Made by a program: the position numbers and the translations under genes. 64,000 nt of DNA. It comes from Amaranthus tricolor. Taxonomy: Eukaryota > Streptophyta > Magnoliopsida > Caryophyllales > Amaranthaceae. Of this stretch, positions 34,317-46,845 are shown one piece after another (positions within the stretch are counted from its first letter, which is position 1; each line of letters starts with the position of its first letter). Under the pieces are notes generated by a model. That model had not been told where the DNA came from. It saw nothing but the letters and a program-made list of their open reading frames with translations, and made no database searches. The stretch covers positions 10,555,363-10,619,362 of the forward strand of contig NC_080058.1 of the NCBI RefSeq assembly GCF_026212465.1, read 5' to 3'.

Positions 34317-35459
34317 TTAATTCAAATGTATTCCTTCCGTGTAATCTACATGCATATAACCAACATCTACATCATCTTGATCCACTGATTTTGAATTGAT
34401 AAAGGGCGGGGAGTCTTCAAAAGCTTCATATTCTTCCTCATCCTCAACATCACCTATACCAAGGATGATTCTTTTTCCCAGTACAACAATATACCATTTT
34501 TTATCAGAAGGGTCTACAATGTCGAATACTTGCTTGGCTTGTGTGGCTAATATGAATGGCTCCTCACTATCACGCGAACGAGCTAAGTCTACAAGAGTGA
34601 ATCCACAAGGGTCGTCATTTTTTATGCATCGTCGATTATTATCTACCAACTTACATTTGAAAAGACCAATAGTGAAAGTAGAGTAGTCAAGTTCCCATAT
34701 TTCATGTACCCGCCCGTAGCATACCAATTTAGCATCAACCGACGCTTGATCTTTGGCACTCGCGTAAAATGTAGATGACGTCAAAATAGAAACCCCACTA
34801 TTTTGTACTATTCTGTAGATAAGATGACTTCTTATCTTGACCCTCAGTCCAAAATGTGAAACCATTGACATCGTAACCCTCATATTTGTTGAAATCATCA
34901 CGAGGACCAAAAGCTAACCACTTAACAATTTCTGATACACCTTTGAGTTCTTCACTTATTACTCGATTATGAAACCAATCAATAAACGTCTTGTTATGCA
35001 ACTGCATCAATCCCCTATCTCCTTTACAAGGATATTTTGCGCGCAATATATCTAAATGATCACTCAAAAAAGGATGGACTTCAAGAATATGATGCAACAC
35101 ATACAAGTGTGCTTGTAGAAGACTATCTTGAGGAGGTGTGATCAATTTGGAGCCAATTGTTCTTTTTCCCTCAAGCCTTCCTTTATGTCGAGAGGTGGGA
35201 AGTCCAATAGGCTTTGCCATGGCTAATTACTCGGCTATAAATTTACTAATCTCATCGCTTACAGTGCCTTGAATCATACTCCCCTCGGGTTGTGCTGGAT
35301 TCCTCACCTTATTTTGTAAAACACCCATGTGTCTTTCAAAAAGATAACGCCACCTTAAAAAAACTGGACTCAAAAGCTTGATCTCACGAATGAGATGGAC
35401 AATAAGACGAACCATTACGTCAAAGAAAGAAGGTGGAAAATACATCTCAAACTTGCATA
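34317..35459 (-). pseudogene. CACTA-2 transposase, C-terminal part (DUF4218/DUF4216)
   Basis: It continues the TNP2 gene after the Gypsy insertion. 35459-35227 encodes CKFEMYFPPSFFDVMV, the DUF4218 block, which joins smoothly to the ...VIVTL end at 46846 once the insert and one AAGTT are removed. 35220-34798 holds a middle segment, and 34910-34317 a DUF4216-like block (STFYASAKDQ, ELDYSTF, LFKCKLVDNN). The segments are in different frames, overlapping near 34800-34830, so the gene has frameshifts besides the insertion. Confidence 0.8.
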
Positions 35460-35464
35460 AAGTT
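35460..35464. repeat. Gypsy left target-site duplication AAGTT
   Basis: AAGTT immediately precedes the 5' LTR and recurs at 46841-46845 immediately after the 3' LTR. Confidence 0.95.
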
Positions 35465-38313
35465 TGTAACACCCCGACATTTTAATGACGTAATCACTTA
35501 ATATTTTAATAGTTTTTAAAGATTTTACAATTATTATTTAATTATTTCCGAATTAGTTTTAATAAATTTCTTTCACATATGGATTTAAATGTCGACTTAT
35601 ATATATACTAAAAATATAGTTACGACTTCTCAAATAAAGAGGTTCGAATCAAAATGATTATTTTATTAAAATGTATGAGGCCGCGAAGGTGAGTCTCTTA
35701 GTTGGATCTTGCAACAAAATGAACCGAGATAAAAAAAAAAAAAAAAAAAGAAAACGGTTAAAGACCCACGAAACCCTAAACATTGAAGACAAGCCGTTTT
35801 CTCCTTCTCCTCCTTCTCCTTCTTCCTCTCTCTTCCCGTGCGCCTCTTTCCCACTTCCCTCAACCGACAGCTTCACTCGCAAGCAGCAGCAAGGGCTGCG
35901 CTCTTCTTCCTCCAAACCAGCAGCAGCAGCCGGCTTCTCCTTCCCCACGCAAGCAGCAGCCACCGCAGCACACCCCCTCCTCTCTCGCTGTGTCTAGCCG
36001 GCAGCCAAACCAGCAGCAGCCGCCAGCTGCTATCGATTTAAGGTCTTCTCCAGCCATTCTTGGCTTTCGTGCACCACCACCACGACCTTCATCCTCCTCT
36101 TTACCATTCTTGCTAGTTTTGATCTTTGTAAGCATCTCACTTTTCAATTGATTGATTTGCTAATTTTAATTAGAATCTACCATGTTCATGAGTTGTGTGT
36201 TGATTGTATATTGTATTAGTCTCATTGAATTATAGTATGGGTAGTAGTTAAAAGAATTATCATTGAAATAAAATGATTAGGGTTTATATTATGATGAATT
36301 TAAAGGTAGTAATTTGGGTAAATTCATGAATCTTAGCTTGGATTAAGTTATATCTTAATAGGATTTAAAGTGGGTAAGCATTTGAAAGTGTGAATTGAAC
36401 TTGAATAAGTTAGGGGTGGATGAATTAAAAGTAGTATATACTATTTTTGTGGTTTGGATGAATGGTGACTAGTATTGTTAATATCCATTGTTGTAGAGTA
36501 AACGATAATAATAATTACTGAGACGGATTAAGGTAGCGATTGTCATTAATGAAAGTATTATCGTGGTTATAGTCGTTGATGAGGTGGTTAGTTTTGAGCT
36601 CGGTTGCTAAGTTGGGTGACTTTGACCCAAATTATACGAATCGTTATTGATTCGCCAAGCTACAAATCTAATTTATTCTTAATCGTTTCACTCTAAAAAC
36701 CTTGGAAAAATAATAAACCACTACTATCACAGGTGATATGATTGTTATTAAGTGTAACGTCATGTATTACGTGTTCTTGAACATATCTTGATATAAACCT
36801 GACTAGAATCTAATGTTATGGTTTGATTGGAATTGATGGCGTAGTTCATGTATGAACATGGGTTGAATTTATTACATGAGTATGCGTAGAATGCGTATTA
36901 GCTTGAATCGAAACTTAATTGGCTAATAGCGTAGCTTGTATGGAGTCGGTGCTTCGTAAATGATGTGAAGTAGGCTTATTAGTCTTACTTTAAACGTGTA
37001 TAGGTGCCCGGTTCATAAGAGGGGCGTAAGAACCCCTTCGAAGCGATTTTTGTGGCTGTCGTCTTGCAGTGCAGGTAAGTACACGCAGTAACTGATTCTT
37101 GCATGCATCTTCAATCTATTTTCCTTGCGTGATAATATTATACGAACTAGGTTGAATATGATTTGCTATTTAAATACGGTTAAGTTTGTGTTACAAGTGA
37201 AAATCAGTTGTGAAGATAGTAGAGATTGAGTTCTGATATCGCGAGAGTAGAATGTTGGATTATATGAGATGGAATGGGAATGAGTCCCTTATTGATGAGA
37301 TATTAAGTTGGATGTTACTGTGACTCCACTGGATTGGTACCCCAGTTGGTTTAGTTCCCGGAGGCATGGATCATCTATATATGGTCGCTGTACGGGGGTA
37401 TGATCATACTTTGCCATTGGGCGCCGGCATGGCCGTCACCGCCCTTGGCTGAGGTGTTGCCATGTGGGTCTTGCAAACCCCAATATGGTGGCCTCTAGTC
37501 ACAAAAGATAATACGTGGAATTAAGGAAGGAATAGAAAATGGTGAAGGCATTGAGAAGTGCACAGAAGTGAGGAATGGTTGGAGTAGACTTTTATACATT
37601 GGAGTGTCTATCTTCTCTCATCTTGTTGAATTGATTGTTGGTTGCATTTATAACTTGTTGCTAGATACTGACGTGTACTGTTTGTTTCCTTGTTGACGGC
37701 TTGTCTCTGATGGCCCTGCTATGACACGTTTGGTCTACGACTTTACGTTGAGCAGCAGGGACGTCGTAGATAGGTCTTGCAGGTTTTGGAGTTTCCTTGC
37801 ATTGCATATGGGGGGGGGGAAATCGAGTGAGAACCTTGACGCGTGCCCTGTTCGAACCAATTTTGACGCTGCATGTGATTTCGAATTGAAAGTGTATATG
37901 TTTTGGTTGAGGCATGAGTCCTCCTTTTGATGTAATTCGTTCCGCTGCAAAGATTTATATCGTTTTATATTTTGTTATAGTATCTTGAATGACTTGTACA
38001 GTGGATTACCTTTTTTCTTGGAAAACCCAAGCGTTTACATGGGAACCACGATCCATGCTTAGCATGTCGACAGAGGTTTTGGCGATGACCTTTCCGCCGT
38101 GATTCTGTTACGAGGCAATTGATGCCTCTTCATTATGATGATTTATCGTTTGTCTAAATCTTCGGCGCGTCAAATTTCAAGGCAGATGCTGCCGAAATTT
38201 CCGTAGGACTTTGTTTGGAAGTTTTCAAACGTCATCTTTCTTTTTCCTATTTAAATAATTATTTATTTCCACAAGTGACACCCCTGAAGGGTCTGAAATT
38301 CAAGGGTGTTACA
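35465..38313 (+). repeat. 5' LTR, 2849 bp
   Basis: It starts TGTAACACCCCGACATTTT and ends AAGGGTGTTACA. It is near-identical to 43994-46840 and related to the solo LTR at 22235. Short open frames on both strands inside it (35658-36151) are CAG/CTC-rich leader sequence repeated in both LTRs and are not genes. Confidence 0.95.
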
Positions 38314-38315
38314 GG

Positions 38316-38329
38316 TGGTTACCAGAGCC
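38316..38329 (+). other. Primer-binding site (initiator tRNA-Met type)
   Basis: TGGTTACCAGAGCC begins two bases after the 5' LTR. It resembles the TGGTATCAGAGC site of plant retroelements primed by initiator tRNA-Met, with a few changes. Confidence 0.65.
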
Positions 38330-38940
38330 AGTGGTTCCTATCTTTCCCAAACGCTTTGTGTTTTCTCTAGTACTTATTCCTGTTTTGTTTTCGAAGTTAA
38401 ATTGCTTTGAGAGTATGGGTAGACATGGGTTAGGTGCATTTATATATGCATGCATTTTGAGTATTATTGCACATGAATTTGCACGCTTAGGCTTACGATC
38501 CTTGCAATGATTGGAATGAATCTTTGTAATGAATTTGTGGTAACTTAACAGATGACGTTTTATTAATTGAAATTTTAAGCATGAATTATGTTTGTAGGAG
38601 CAAATGTTGCAAGTTATGGGTTGCGTAAGAGGCTACATTTTTTTTTATGTGCCTGTCCTAGTTAAGCTACGAGTTGCCGTACTTACCTGCAACCTTATAT
38701 TAGTTGATTATGTGTTTATGTTTCATTGGTTAGTAGTTTATGTCAAAATTATTTAGATAAGCTTACTAGTTCATTTTCCTTAGTAAAGTTGTTATATTTC
38801 AAAATAAGGACGAATTCCACGCAAAATAAGAATGTATGCCTGGTTGGAAATTGCATGCAAAATGTGTATTTGGCGATGAAGCATGTTATCTTATCGAATG
38901 GTGAACATCTCTCGTTTGTGAAACTCTTGTTTGCAGGGAA
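38330..38940 (+). other. Gypsy untranslated leader
   Basis: About 610 bp between the primer-binding site and the gag start, with no long frame in the gag phase. It probably holds the packaging signal, though I see no defined motif. Confidence 0.6.
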
Positions 38941-41900
38941 ATGCCTCCGTTGTCTAGTCAACGTTTGAAGAGACGCTCGAACAAGGCCTTACGAGAACTG
39001 GTCATGGAGCTAGCCGAGGAAAGGAGATCTAGGTCTGCGCCCGAAGTTGAGACGGCAGCCTCCGTGAGCAAGAGCATCTCACAGAACAAACCCCCTGTGT
39101 TTACAGGAACTGGAGAACCCGCAATCTTAGAGAACTGGTTACGGGAATTTGACAAGATTTTCAACGTGGTGCAATGCCCTGAGCACCTGAGAGTGGACCA
39201 AGCCGCTTTCTACCTACAAGAAGAAGCTGATTACTGGTGGTCCAATGCTAGAGACAACTTGATGAGTGATCCTCAGGAGCCGTTGCAATGGAAGGAGTTC
39301 AAAAGGGTGATTCGGGAAAAATACTACCCACCTCATATCAGGAAGCAAAAGTCCAATGAATTTTCGAAGCTCGAGATGGGGGATTTAACGGTTGACGAAT
39401 ACTATAAGAAGTTCATGGAGTATGTGAAATATTGCCCTGATGACGTCCCTACCGAGGAGCAGAAGATGCAGCGTTTTGAATTGGGGCTGAGCAATGAAAT
39501 TCAAGTGCACGTTGATAGTGACCGGTACACCACTCTGGATGCGATGTACCAAAGAGCCGCTCAAGTGGGAAGTCTACTATACAAAGATAAGGGAAAGAAG
39601 CTTGAAACTAGCAGTGCAGGTGTCAACAGTGGGGATAAGAGAAAGGAGAGCTTCCAGCAGCAACACCATTCCCAGCAGAATAAGAAACACATGGGCTTTT
39701 CAAGTCTCGAAAGAAATGGGAAGTTGCACCATAGGGGGTTCAGCAATCAAAAGAAGAGTGGAGACAGTAATAGTAAGGAAAGAGTTTATTTCTGCCGCAG
39801 GTGTCCAAACAACCACCCAGGGAAGGATTGTAATGGGAATTTAGTAGAATGTAATGTTTGTGGCAAGTTGGGTCATCGTGGCTTCGAATGTTATGCCAAG
39901 CATGGGCGTCCGAATCAACAGAATGGGGGACAGCAGCATTTTTATCAGAGGAATTTTGGGAATCAGAGGAATGGGAGTGACTACCGTGGTCAAAACTTAC
40001 ATCAGTCGAAGAACGGGAACGGATATCGGCCTAGTCCAAGCAACTATAAACCCGGAGATTCGAATGGTCGAAGTAATGGAAGTGCGGGAACCAGTGCGCT
40101 AACTACTCAATCAACACCTGGAAAATTAACCGCCATCAGCACAAGGGAAGCAGAGGATGCAAAGGATGTGGTGACAGGTACGTTTCTTGTGAACTCCGTG
40201 CCTGTCAATGCGTTATTTGATACTGGAGCATCAAATTCTTTTGTATCTGCATCAATAATTGAAAGGTTAGGATTAAAGGATCCCGAACCTTCTTCGTACG
40301 CCGTAGCAGTTCCTTCAGGAGAGTTGTATCAATGCACTAGAGTTTATAAGAGTGTTCCTTTGACCATTGGGGGAACCATTTTTCCTAGTGACCTATATGA
40401 GTTAAAGATGTGCGACTTAGACATTATTCTTGGGATGGACTGGTTGGGTCGGTTTAAAGCTATTGTTGAATGTGAGAGGCAAGAAGTCAGGCTTGTGGGG
40501 CCCAAGGGAAAGAAAGTTAAGTATTGCAAAGCTACTTCAGGTATGCAAACGAAGATAGTATCGTCCCTGAAGATGAAAACATTATTGAGGAAGGGACTGC
40601 CAAGCTACCTATGTCATGTACGTAAGATAGAAGACGAGGAGTTGACTCCTGAATCAGTGCCAATCGTAAATGAGTTCCTAGACGTCTTCCCAGAGGAGAT
40701 ACCGGGGATGTCACCTATTAGGGCTGTTGAGTTCACCATAGACCTGGTACCAGGGGTGGGACCTATATCAAAAGCACCATATAGGTTGGCACCAGCTGAA
40801 ATGGAGGAACTTAAAAAGCAAGTCGAGGAGTTATTAGAGAAGGGATACATTCGACCGAGTGTTTCGCCTTGGGGAGCACCTGTCTTGTTTGTTCGTAAGA
40901 AGGATGGGACTATGAGGTTATGTATTGATTATCGAGAACTGAACAAGATAACTGTGAAGAACAAATACCCTCTTCCGAGAATCGATGATTTGTTTGACCA
41001 ACTTAAGGGAGCAGGGTTATTTTCCAAAATTGACTTGAGGTCTGGCTATCATCAGCTGAGGATTGCGGAGCGCGATATTCCGAAAACAGCCTTTAGGACT
41101 CGATATGGGCACTTCGAGTTCACAGTGATGCCTTTTGGGTTGACTAATGCACCTGCAGCTTTTATGTGCATGATGAACCAGGTGTTTAGTTCGTGCCTCG
41201 ACAATTTCGTGCTGGTCTTTATTGATGACATCTTGGTGTATTCGAGAGATAGGGTGGAACACGAACAACACTTGAGGAAGGTGTTGCAATTACTCTGGGA
41301 CAATAAGCTGTACGCGAAGTTTTCAAAGTGTGAATTTTGGCTCGAGAAGGTTTCGTTCCTTGGGCATTTTGTGTCCAAAGAAGGAGTTGCCGTTGATCCT
41401 GCAAAAATTGAGGCGGTGAGAGATTGGCCTGCACCGAAGAATGTGACTGAAGTAAGGAGCTTTTTGGGTTTAGCTGGTTACTATAGGAGATTTGTGAAGG
41501 ATTTCTCAAAGATCGCCCGCCCTATGACCAACTTGATGAAGAAGGACAAGAAATTCGAATGGTCTAAAGAGTGCGAGTTGGCCTTCCAAACCTTAAAGGA
41601 GAGGTTGACTACCGCACCCGTGCTTACTCTTCCAGATAGCACCCTTGAGTACCTTGTGTATAGTGATGCATCGAAGTATGGGTTGGGATGTGTATTGATG
41701 CAAAATCGGAAAGTGGTCGCGTATGCATCCAGACAACTAAAACCACATGAAGTCAATTACCCAACTCACGACCTGGAGCTAGCAACCATTGTCTTTGCTT
41801 TGAAAATTTGGAGACATTACTTGTATGGAGTGAAGTGCAAGATCTACACTGATCATCAGAGTTTGCGATACTTGTATACGCAACAAAATTTGAACATGAG

Positions 41901-43584
41901 GCAGCGAAGATGGCTAGAGTTGATTAACGACTATGATGTAGAGTTTAATTACCATGAGGGTAGGGCGAACATGGTAGCCGATGCTCTAAGTAGAAAGACC
42001 AATCATTCCGTAGCTACCTTGACTATTCCTAGAGAGTTGCAAAGAGACATGGAAAAGTTGAACCTCGAGATTGTGCAGCACGGGGAGCTGAGGTCCAGAT
42101 TAACAGCCTTATCAATTCGACCCTCAATTTTTGAAGAAATTTTAACACATCAAGTGAGTGACTCCTTATTGGAAAAAACGAGGGAGCAGGTTAGAGAAGG
42201 AAAAGCTGAAGGATTCACAATATTCGAGGATGGTAGCATTCGATACAAGGGTAGATGGTGTGTACCCTCTTCTTGTGCAGAGCTCAAGGATAAAATCTTA
42301 TCAGAGGCTCATAGTTCGATGTATTCCGTCCACCCGGGGGGAGATAAAATGTATCGAGATCTGAAGCAAACATTCTGGTGGTCTGGGATGAAAAGAGATA
42401 TTGCTGAGTTTGTTTCCAGGTGTCTGACATGTCAAAAGGTCAAAAGTGAACATAAGAGACCTGCAGGTTTACTCCAACCCTTGGATATTCCTGTATGGAA
42501 ATGGGATGACATATCAATGGACTTTGTTTTGGGTTTACCGAGAACTAGGTCAGGAAATGACACGTTATGGGTGATCGTTGATAGACTCACCAAGAGTGCA
42601 AGATTCATTCCGATGAATAATCAATGGAGTATGGATCAGTTGGCTCGAGCTTACCTTAAAAATGTTGTGCGATACCATGGTGTCCCTAGATCTATAGTTT
42701 CTGACCGTGATACTAGGTATGTGTCAAAATTTTGGGAGGCTTTTCAAGCAGCTCTGGGAACAGAACTTCTAAGAAGCACATCTTTTCACCCTGCCACTGA
42801 TGGACAGACCGAGCGCACTAATCGGACTCTTGAAGATATGTTGAGAGCCGTAGCCTTGGATAGGCAAGGATCTTGGGATGAGTGCCTAGATATGGTGGAG
42901 TTTTCATACAATAATAGTTACCAGGCAAGCATCCAGATGGCACCTTTTGAGGCTCTGTATGGTCGTCGTTGTCGTAATCCTGTATGTTGGGACGATTTCA
43001 GTGAATCTGTTACTCTAGGACCGGCTATGTTAGAGGAGATGACTGATCAGGTAAAAATGATTCGAGAAAGACTTAAGGCGGCCCAGGATCGACAAAAGTC
43101 CTACGCAGATCTTAAGAGGAGACCTGATGAGTTCGCCGTAGGGGATTATGTGCTATTGAGAGTTTCACCCATGAAGGGAGTCATGAGGTTTGGCAAGAGG
43201 GGGAAGTTGAGCCCAAAGTTTATAGGACCTTATGAGATCACAGAGAAGGTAGGAAAGGTCGCTTACAAACTAGCATTACCCAATGAGTTGGGTAAGGTCC
43301 ATGATGTGTTTCACATTTCGCAGTTGAAGAGATATGTTCCCGATAAATCTCATGTGCTAGATCCCGAACCCTTAGATCTGGATGAGAATCTATCTTATGA
43401 AGAGAAGCCTATCAAGATCTTAGATTCTAAGGTCCGTAGTACGAGGAGAAAAGATATAAAAATGGTGAAAGTTCTATGGGCTAACCAGCGCACGCAGGAG
43501 GCAACGTGGGAAACTGAGGATTCCATGCGTGAGAAATACCCGCACCTTTTTCTTGAGGTTAGTAAGTTACGGGGTCGTAACTAA
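38941..43584 (+). CDS. Gag-Pol polyprotein, Ty3/Gypsy chromovirus
   Basis: An intact frame of 1547 residues. Gag occupies about residues 30-320, with a CCHC zinc knuckle C304-x2-C307-x4-H312-x4-C317 and a second variant knuckle C285-x2-C288-x3-H292-x4-C297. The aspartic protease has D427-T-G. Reverse transcriptase has FIDD at 760-763. RNase H has Asp at 909 and 971. The integrase has H1124, H1131, C1161, C1164 and a DD35E triad D1194, D1255, E1291. A chromodomain-like end lies at about 1490-1540 ([14 protein letters not shown]). All catalytic residues checked are present. No stop or frameshift separates gag and pol. It is probably capable of activity if transcribed. Confidence 0.95.
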   Translation: MPPLSSQRLKRRSNKALRELVMELAEERRSRSAPEVETAASVSKSISQNKPPVFTGTGEPAILENWLREFDKIFNVVQCPEHLRVDQAAFYLQEEADYWWSNARDNLMSDPQEPLQWKEFKRVIREKYYPPHIRKQKSNEFSKLEMGDLTVDEYYKKFMEYVKYCPDDVPTEEQKMQRFELGLSNEIQVHVDSDRYTTLDAMYQRAAQVGSLLYKDKGKKLETSSAGVNSGDKRKESFQQQHHSQQNKKHMGFSSLERNGKLHHRGFSNQKKSGDSNSKERVYFCRRCPNNHPGKDCNGNLVECNVCGKLGHRGFECYAKHGRPNQQNGGQQHFYQRNFGNQRNGSDYRGQNLHQSKNGNGYRPSPSNYKPGDSNGRSNGSAGTSALTTQSTPGKLTAISTREAEDAKDVVTGTFLVNSVPVNALFDTGASNSFVSASIIERLGLKDPEPSSYAVAVPSGELYQCTRVYKSVPLTIGGTIFPSDLYELKMCDLDIILGMDWLGRFKAIVECERQEVRLVGPKGKKVKYCKATSGMQTKIVSSLKMKTLLRKGLPSYLCHVRKIEDEELTPESVPIVNEFLDVFPEEIPGMSPIRAVEFTIDLVPGVGPISKAPYRLAPAEMEELKKQVEELLEKGYIRPSVSPWGAPVLFVRKKDGTMRLCIDYRELNKITVKNKYPLPRIDDLFDQLKGAGLFSKIDLRSGYHQLRIAERDIPKTAFRTRYGHFEFTVMPFGLTNAPAAFMCMMNQVFSSCLDNFVLVFIDDILVYSRDRVEHEQHLRKVLQLLWDNKLYAKFSKCEFWLEKVSFLGHFVSKEGVAVDPAKIEAVRDWPAPKNVTEVRSFLGLAGYYRRFVKDFSKIARPMTNLMKKDKKFEWSKECELAFQTLKERLTTAPVLTLPDSTLEYLVYSDASKYGLGCVLMQNRKVVAYASRQLKPHEVNYPTHDLELATIVFALKIWRHYLYGVKCKIYTDHQSLRYLYTQQNLNMRQRRWLELINDYDVEFNYHEGRANMVADALSRKTNHSVATLTIPRELQRDMEKLNLEIVQHGELRSRLTALSIRPSIFEEILTHQVSDSLLEKTREQVREGKAEGFTIFEDGSIRYKGRWCVPSSCAELKDKILSEAHSSMYSVHPGGDKMYRDLKQTFWWSGMKRDIAEFVSRCLTCQKVKSEHKRPAGLLQPLDIPVWKWDDISMDFVLGLPRTRSGNDTLWVIVDRLTKSARFIPMNNQWSMDQLARAYLKNVVRYHGVPRSIVSDRDTRYVSKFWEAFQAALGTELLRSTSFHPATDGQTERTNRTLEDMLRAVALDRQGSWDECLDMVEFSYNNSYQASIQMAPFEALYGRRCRNPVCWDDFSESVTLGPAMLEEMTDQVKMIRERLKAAQDRQKSYADLKRRPDEFAVGDYVLLRVSPMKGVMRFGKRGKLSPKFIGPYEITEKVGKVAYKLALPNELGKVHDVFHISQLKRYVPDKSHVLDPEPLDLDENLSYEEKPIKILDSKVRSTRRKDIKMVKVLWANQRTQEATWETEDSMREKYPHLFLEVSKLRGRN

Positions 43585-43586
43585 GT

Positions 43587-43602
43587 CTTTAAGGGGGGTA
43601 GA
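43587..43602 (+). other. Upstream polypurine-tract-like copy
   Basis: TTTAAGGGGGGTAGAATGTG lies just after the polyprotein stop. It repeats the tract at 43979-43990 about 390 bp further on. Confidence 0.6.
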
Positions 43603-43978
43603 ATGTGATAGAACTTCGCTCGTTTGCATGCATTTCCTCCTCTATGATACCGACCTATTAGAAAATTGCATGCTTTTGTTTGATCGTGTCGAGTCAATTG
43701 TACGATTTTTACATGCTTTTGATTGATTATGTTAAGTTAATTGTGTGACATTTACATGCTTTGTTTGGGTGTCGAGTTAATTTAGAGGACTATGAATGCT
43801 CGGAACAAAATATGCATGAATATTTGGATAAGAGTGAGTATAATAGTGTCAATAAGGTCACGATCCTTGAGATAATTCCTTAGGCTTAAAATCGTTAAGA
43901 CACCTTCTGGAGTTATTAGAAATATAAATTTTCTCAATTAGTACCTTGGTTGCGCTAGTTTCGGGGACGAAACTCCTT

Positions 43979-43990
43979 TTAAGGGGGGTA
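43979..43990 (+). other. Polypurine tract of the Gypsy element
   Basis: TTAAGGGGGGTA lies three bases before the 3' LTR, the expected position for plus-strand priming. Confidence 0.8.
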
Positions 43991-43993
43991 GCC

Positions 43994-46840
43994 TGTAACA
44001 CCCCGACATTTTAATGACGTAATCACTTAATATTTTAATAGTTTTTAAAGATTTTACAATTATTATTTAATTATTTCCGAATTAGTTTTAATAAATTTCT
44101 TTCACATATGGATTTAAATTTCGACTTATATATATACTAAAAATATAGTTACGACTTCTCAAATAAAGAGGTTCGAATCAAAATGATTATTTTATTAAAA
44201 TGTATGAGGCCGCGAAGGTGAGTCTCTTAGTTGGATCTTGCAACAAAATGAACCGAGATAAAAAAAAAAAAAAAAAGAAAACGGTTAAAGACCCAAGAAA
44301 CCCTAAACATTGAAGACAAGCCGTTTTCTCCTTTTCCTCCTTCTCCTTCTTCCTCTCTCTTCCCGTGCGCCTCTTTCCCACTTCCCTCAACCGACAGCTT
44401 CACTCGCAAGCAGCAGCAAGGGCTGCGCTCTTCTTCCTCCAAACCAGCAGCAGCAGCCGGCTTCTCCTTCCCCACGCAAGCAGCAGCCACTGCAGCACAC
44501 CCCCTCCTCTCTCGCTGTGTCTAGCCGGCAGCCAAACCAGCAGCAGCCGCCAGCTGCTATCGATTTAAGGTCTTCTCCAGCCATTCTTGGCTTTCGTGCA
44601 CCACCACCACGACCTTCATCCTCCTCTTTACCATTCTTGCTAGTTTTGATCTTTGTAAGCATCTCACTTTTCAATTGATTGATTTGCTAATTTTAATTAG
44701 AATCTACCATGTTCATGAGTTGTGTGTTGATTGTATATTGTATTAGTCTCATTGAATTATAGTATGGGTAGTAGTTAAAAGAATTATCATTGAAATAAAA
44801 TGATTAGGGTTTATATTATGATGAATTTAAAGGTAGTAATTTGGGTAAATTCATGAATCTTAGCTTGGATTAAGTTATATCTTAATAGGATTTAAAGTGG
44901 GTAAGCATTTGAAAGTGTGAATTGAACTTGAATAAGTTAGGGGTGGATGAATTAAAAGTAGTATATACTATTTTTGTGGTTTGGATGAATGGTGACTAGT
45001 ATTGTTAATATCCATTGTTGTAGAGTAAACGATAATAATAATTACTGAGACGGATTAAGGTAGCGATTGTCATTAATGAAAGTATTATCGTGGTTATAGT
45101 CGTTGATGAGGTGGTTAGTTTTGAGCTCGGTTGCTAAGTTGGGTGACTTTGACCCAAATTATACGAATCGTTATTGATTCGCCAAGCTACAAATCTAATT
45201 TATTCTTAATCGTTTCACTCTAAAAACCTTGGAAAAATAATAAACCACTACTATCACAGGTGATATGATTGTTATTAAGTGTAACGTCATGTATTACGTG
45301 TTCTTGAACATATCTTGATATAAACCTGACTAGAATCTAATGTTATGGTTTGATTGGAATTGATGGCGTAGTTCATGTATGAACATGGGTTGAATTTATT
45401 ACATGAGTATGCGTAGAATGCGTATTAGCTTGAATCGAAACTTAATTGGCTAATAGCGTAGCTTGTATGGAGTCGGTGCTTCGTAAATGATGTGAAGTAG
45501 GCTTATTAGTCTTACTTTAAACGTGTATAGGTGCCCGGTTCATAAGAGGGGCGTAAGAACCCCTTCGAAGCGATTTTTGTGGCTGTCGTCTTGCAGTGCA
45601 GGTAAGTACACGCAGTAACTGATTCTTGCATGCATCTTCAATCTATTTTCCTTGCGTGATAATATTATACGAACTAGGTTGAATATGATTTGCTATTTAA
45701 ATACGGTTAAGTTTGTGTTACAAGTGAAAATCAGTTGTGAAGATAGTAGAGATTGAGTTCTGATATCGCGAGAGTAGAATGTTGGATTATATGAGATGGA
45801 ATGGGAATGAGTCCCTTATTGATGAGATATTAAGTTGGATGTTACTGTGACTCCACTGGATTGGTACCCCAGTTGGTTTAGTTCCCGGAGGCATGGATCA
45901 TCTATATATGGTCGCTGTACGGGGGTATGATCATACTTTGCCATTGGGCGCCGGCATGGCCGTCACCGCCCTTGGCTGAGGTGTTGCCATGTGGGTCTTG
46001 CAAACCCCAATATGGTGGCCTCTAGTCACAAAAGATAATACGTGGAATTAAGGAAGGAATAGAAAATGGTGAAGGCATTGAGAAGTGCACAGAAGTGAGG
46101 AATGGTTGGAGTAGACTTTTATACATTGGAGTGTCTATCTTCTCTCATCTTGTTGAATTGATTGTTGGTTGCATTTATAACTTGTTGCTAGATACTGACG
46201 TGTACTGCTTGTTTCCTTGTTGACGGCTTGTCTCTGATGGCCCTGCTATGACACGTTTGGTCTACGACTTTACGTTGAGCAGCAGGGACGTCGTAGATAG
46301 GTCTTGCAGGTTTTGGAGTTTCCTTGCATTGCATATGGGGGGGGGGAAATCGAGTGAGAACCTTGACGCGTGCCCTGTTCGAACCATTTTTGACGCTGCA
46401 TGTGATTTCGAATTGAAAGTGTATATGTTTTGGTTGAGGCATGAGTCCTCCTTTTGATGTAATTCGTTCCGCTGCAAAGATTTATATCGTTTTATATTTT
46501 GTTATAGTATCTTGAATGACTTGTACAGTGGATTACCTTTTTGCTTGGAAAACCCAAGCGTTTACATGGGAACCACGATCCATGCTTAGCATGTCGACAG
46601 AGGTTTTGGCGATGACCTTTCCGCCGTGATTCTGTTACGAGGCAATTGATGCCTCTTCATTATGATGATTTATCGTTTGTCTAAATCTTCGGTGCGTCAA
46701 ATTTCAAGGCAGATGCTGCCGAAATTTCCGTAGGACTTTGTTTGGAAGTTTTCAAACGTCATCTTTCTTTTTCCTATTTAAATAATTATTTATTTCCACA
46801 AGTGACACCCCTGAAGGGTCTGAAATTCAGGGGTGTTACA
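43994..46840 (+). repeat. 3' LTR, 2847 bp
   Basis: It starts TGTAACACCCCGACATTTT and ends CAGGGGTGTTACA. Differences from the 5' LTR seen by eye include poly-A length near 44260 and single substitutions near 44118, 44296, 44334, 44491, 46208, 46387, 46544, 46692 and 46830. Confidence 0.95.
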
Positions 46841-46845
46841 AAGTT
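46841..46845. repeat. Gypsy right target-site duplication AAGTT
   Basis: A perfect match to 35460-35464. Confidence 0.95.

Larger units (their letters stand above)
35465..46840 (+). mobile_element. Full-length Ty3/Gypsy chromovirus (Tekay/Del-like)
   Basis: An 11,376-bp element: 5' LTR, primer-binding site, a single gag-pol frame, polypurine tract and 3' LTR, with perfect 5-bp duplications. The LTRs differ by only about nine substitutions that I could find plus poly-A length, so the insertion is young. Domain order PR-RT-RH-INT, long LTRs and a C-terminal chromodomain-like segment point to the Tekay/Del chromovirus clade. The host target is the DUF4218 coding part of CACTA-2. Confidence 0.95.

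Noticed and set aside
35658..36151. Overlapping frames on both strands rich in Ser, Pro and Gln, repeated at 44187-44678
   Set aside because: They lie within the Gypsy LTRs and exist only because of CAG/CTC-rich leader sequence.
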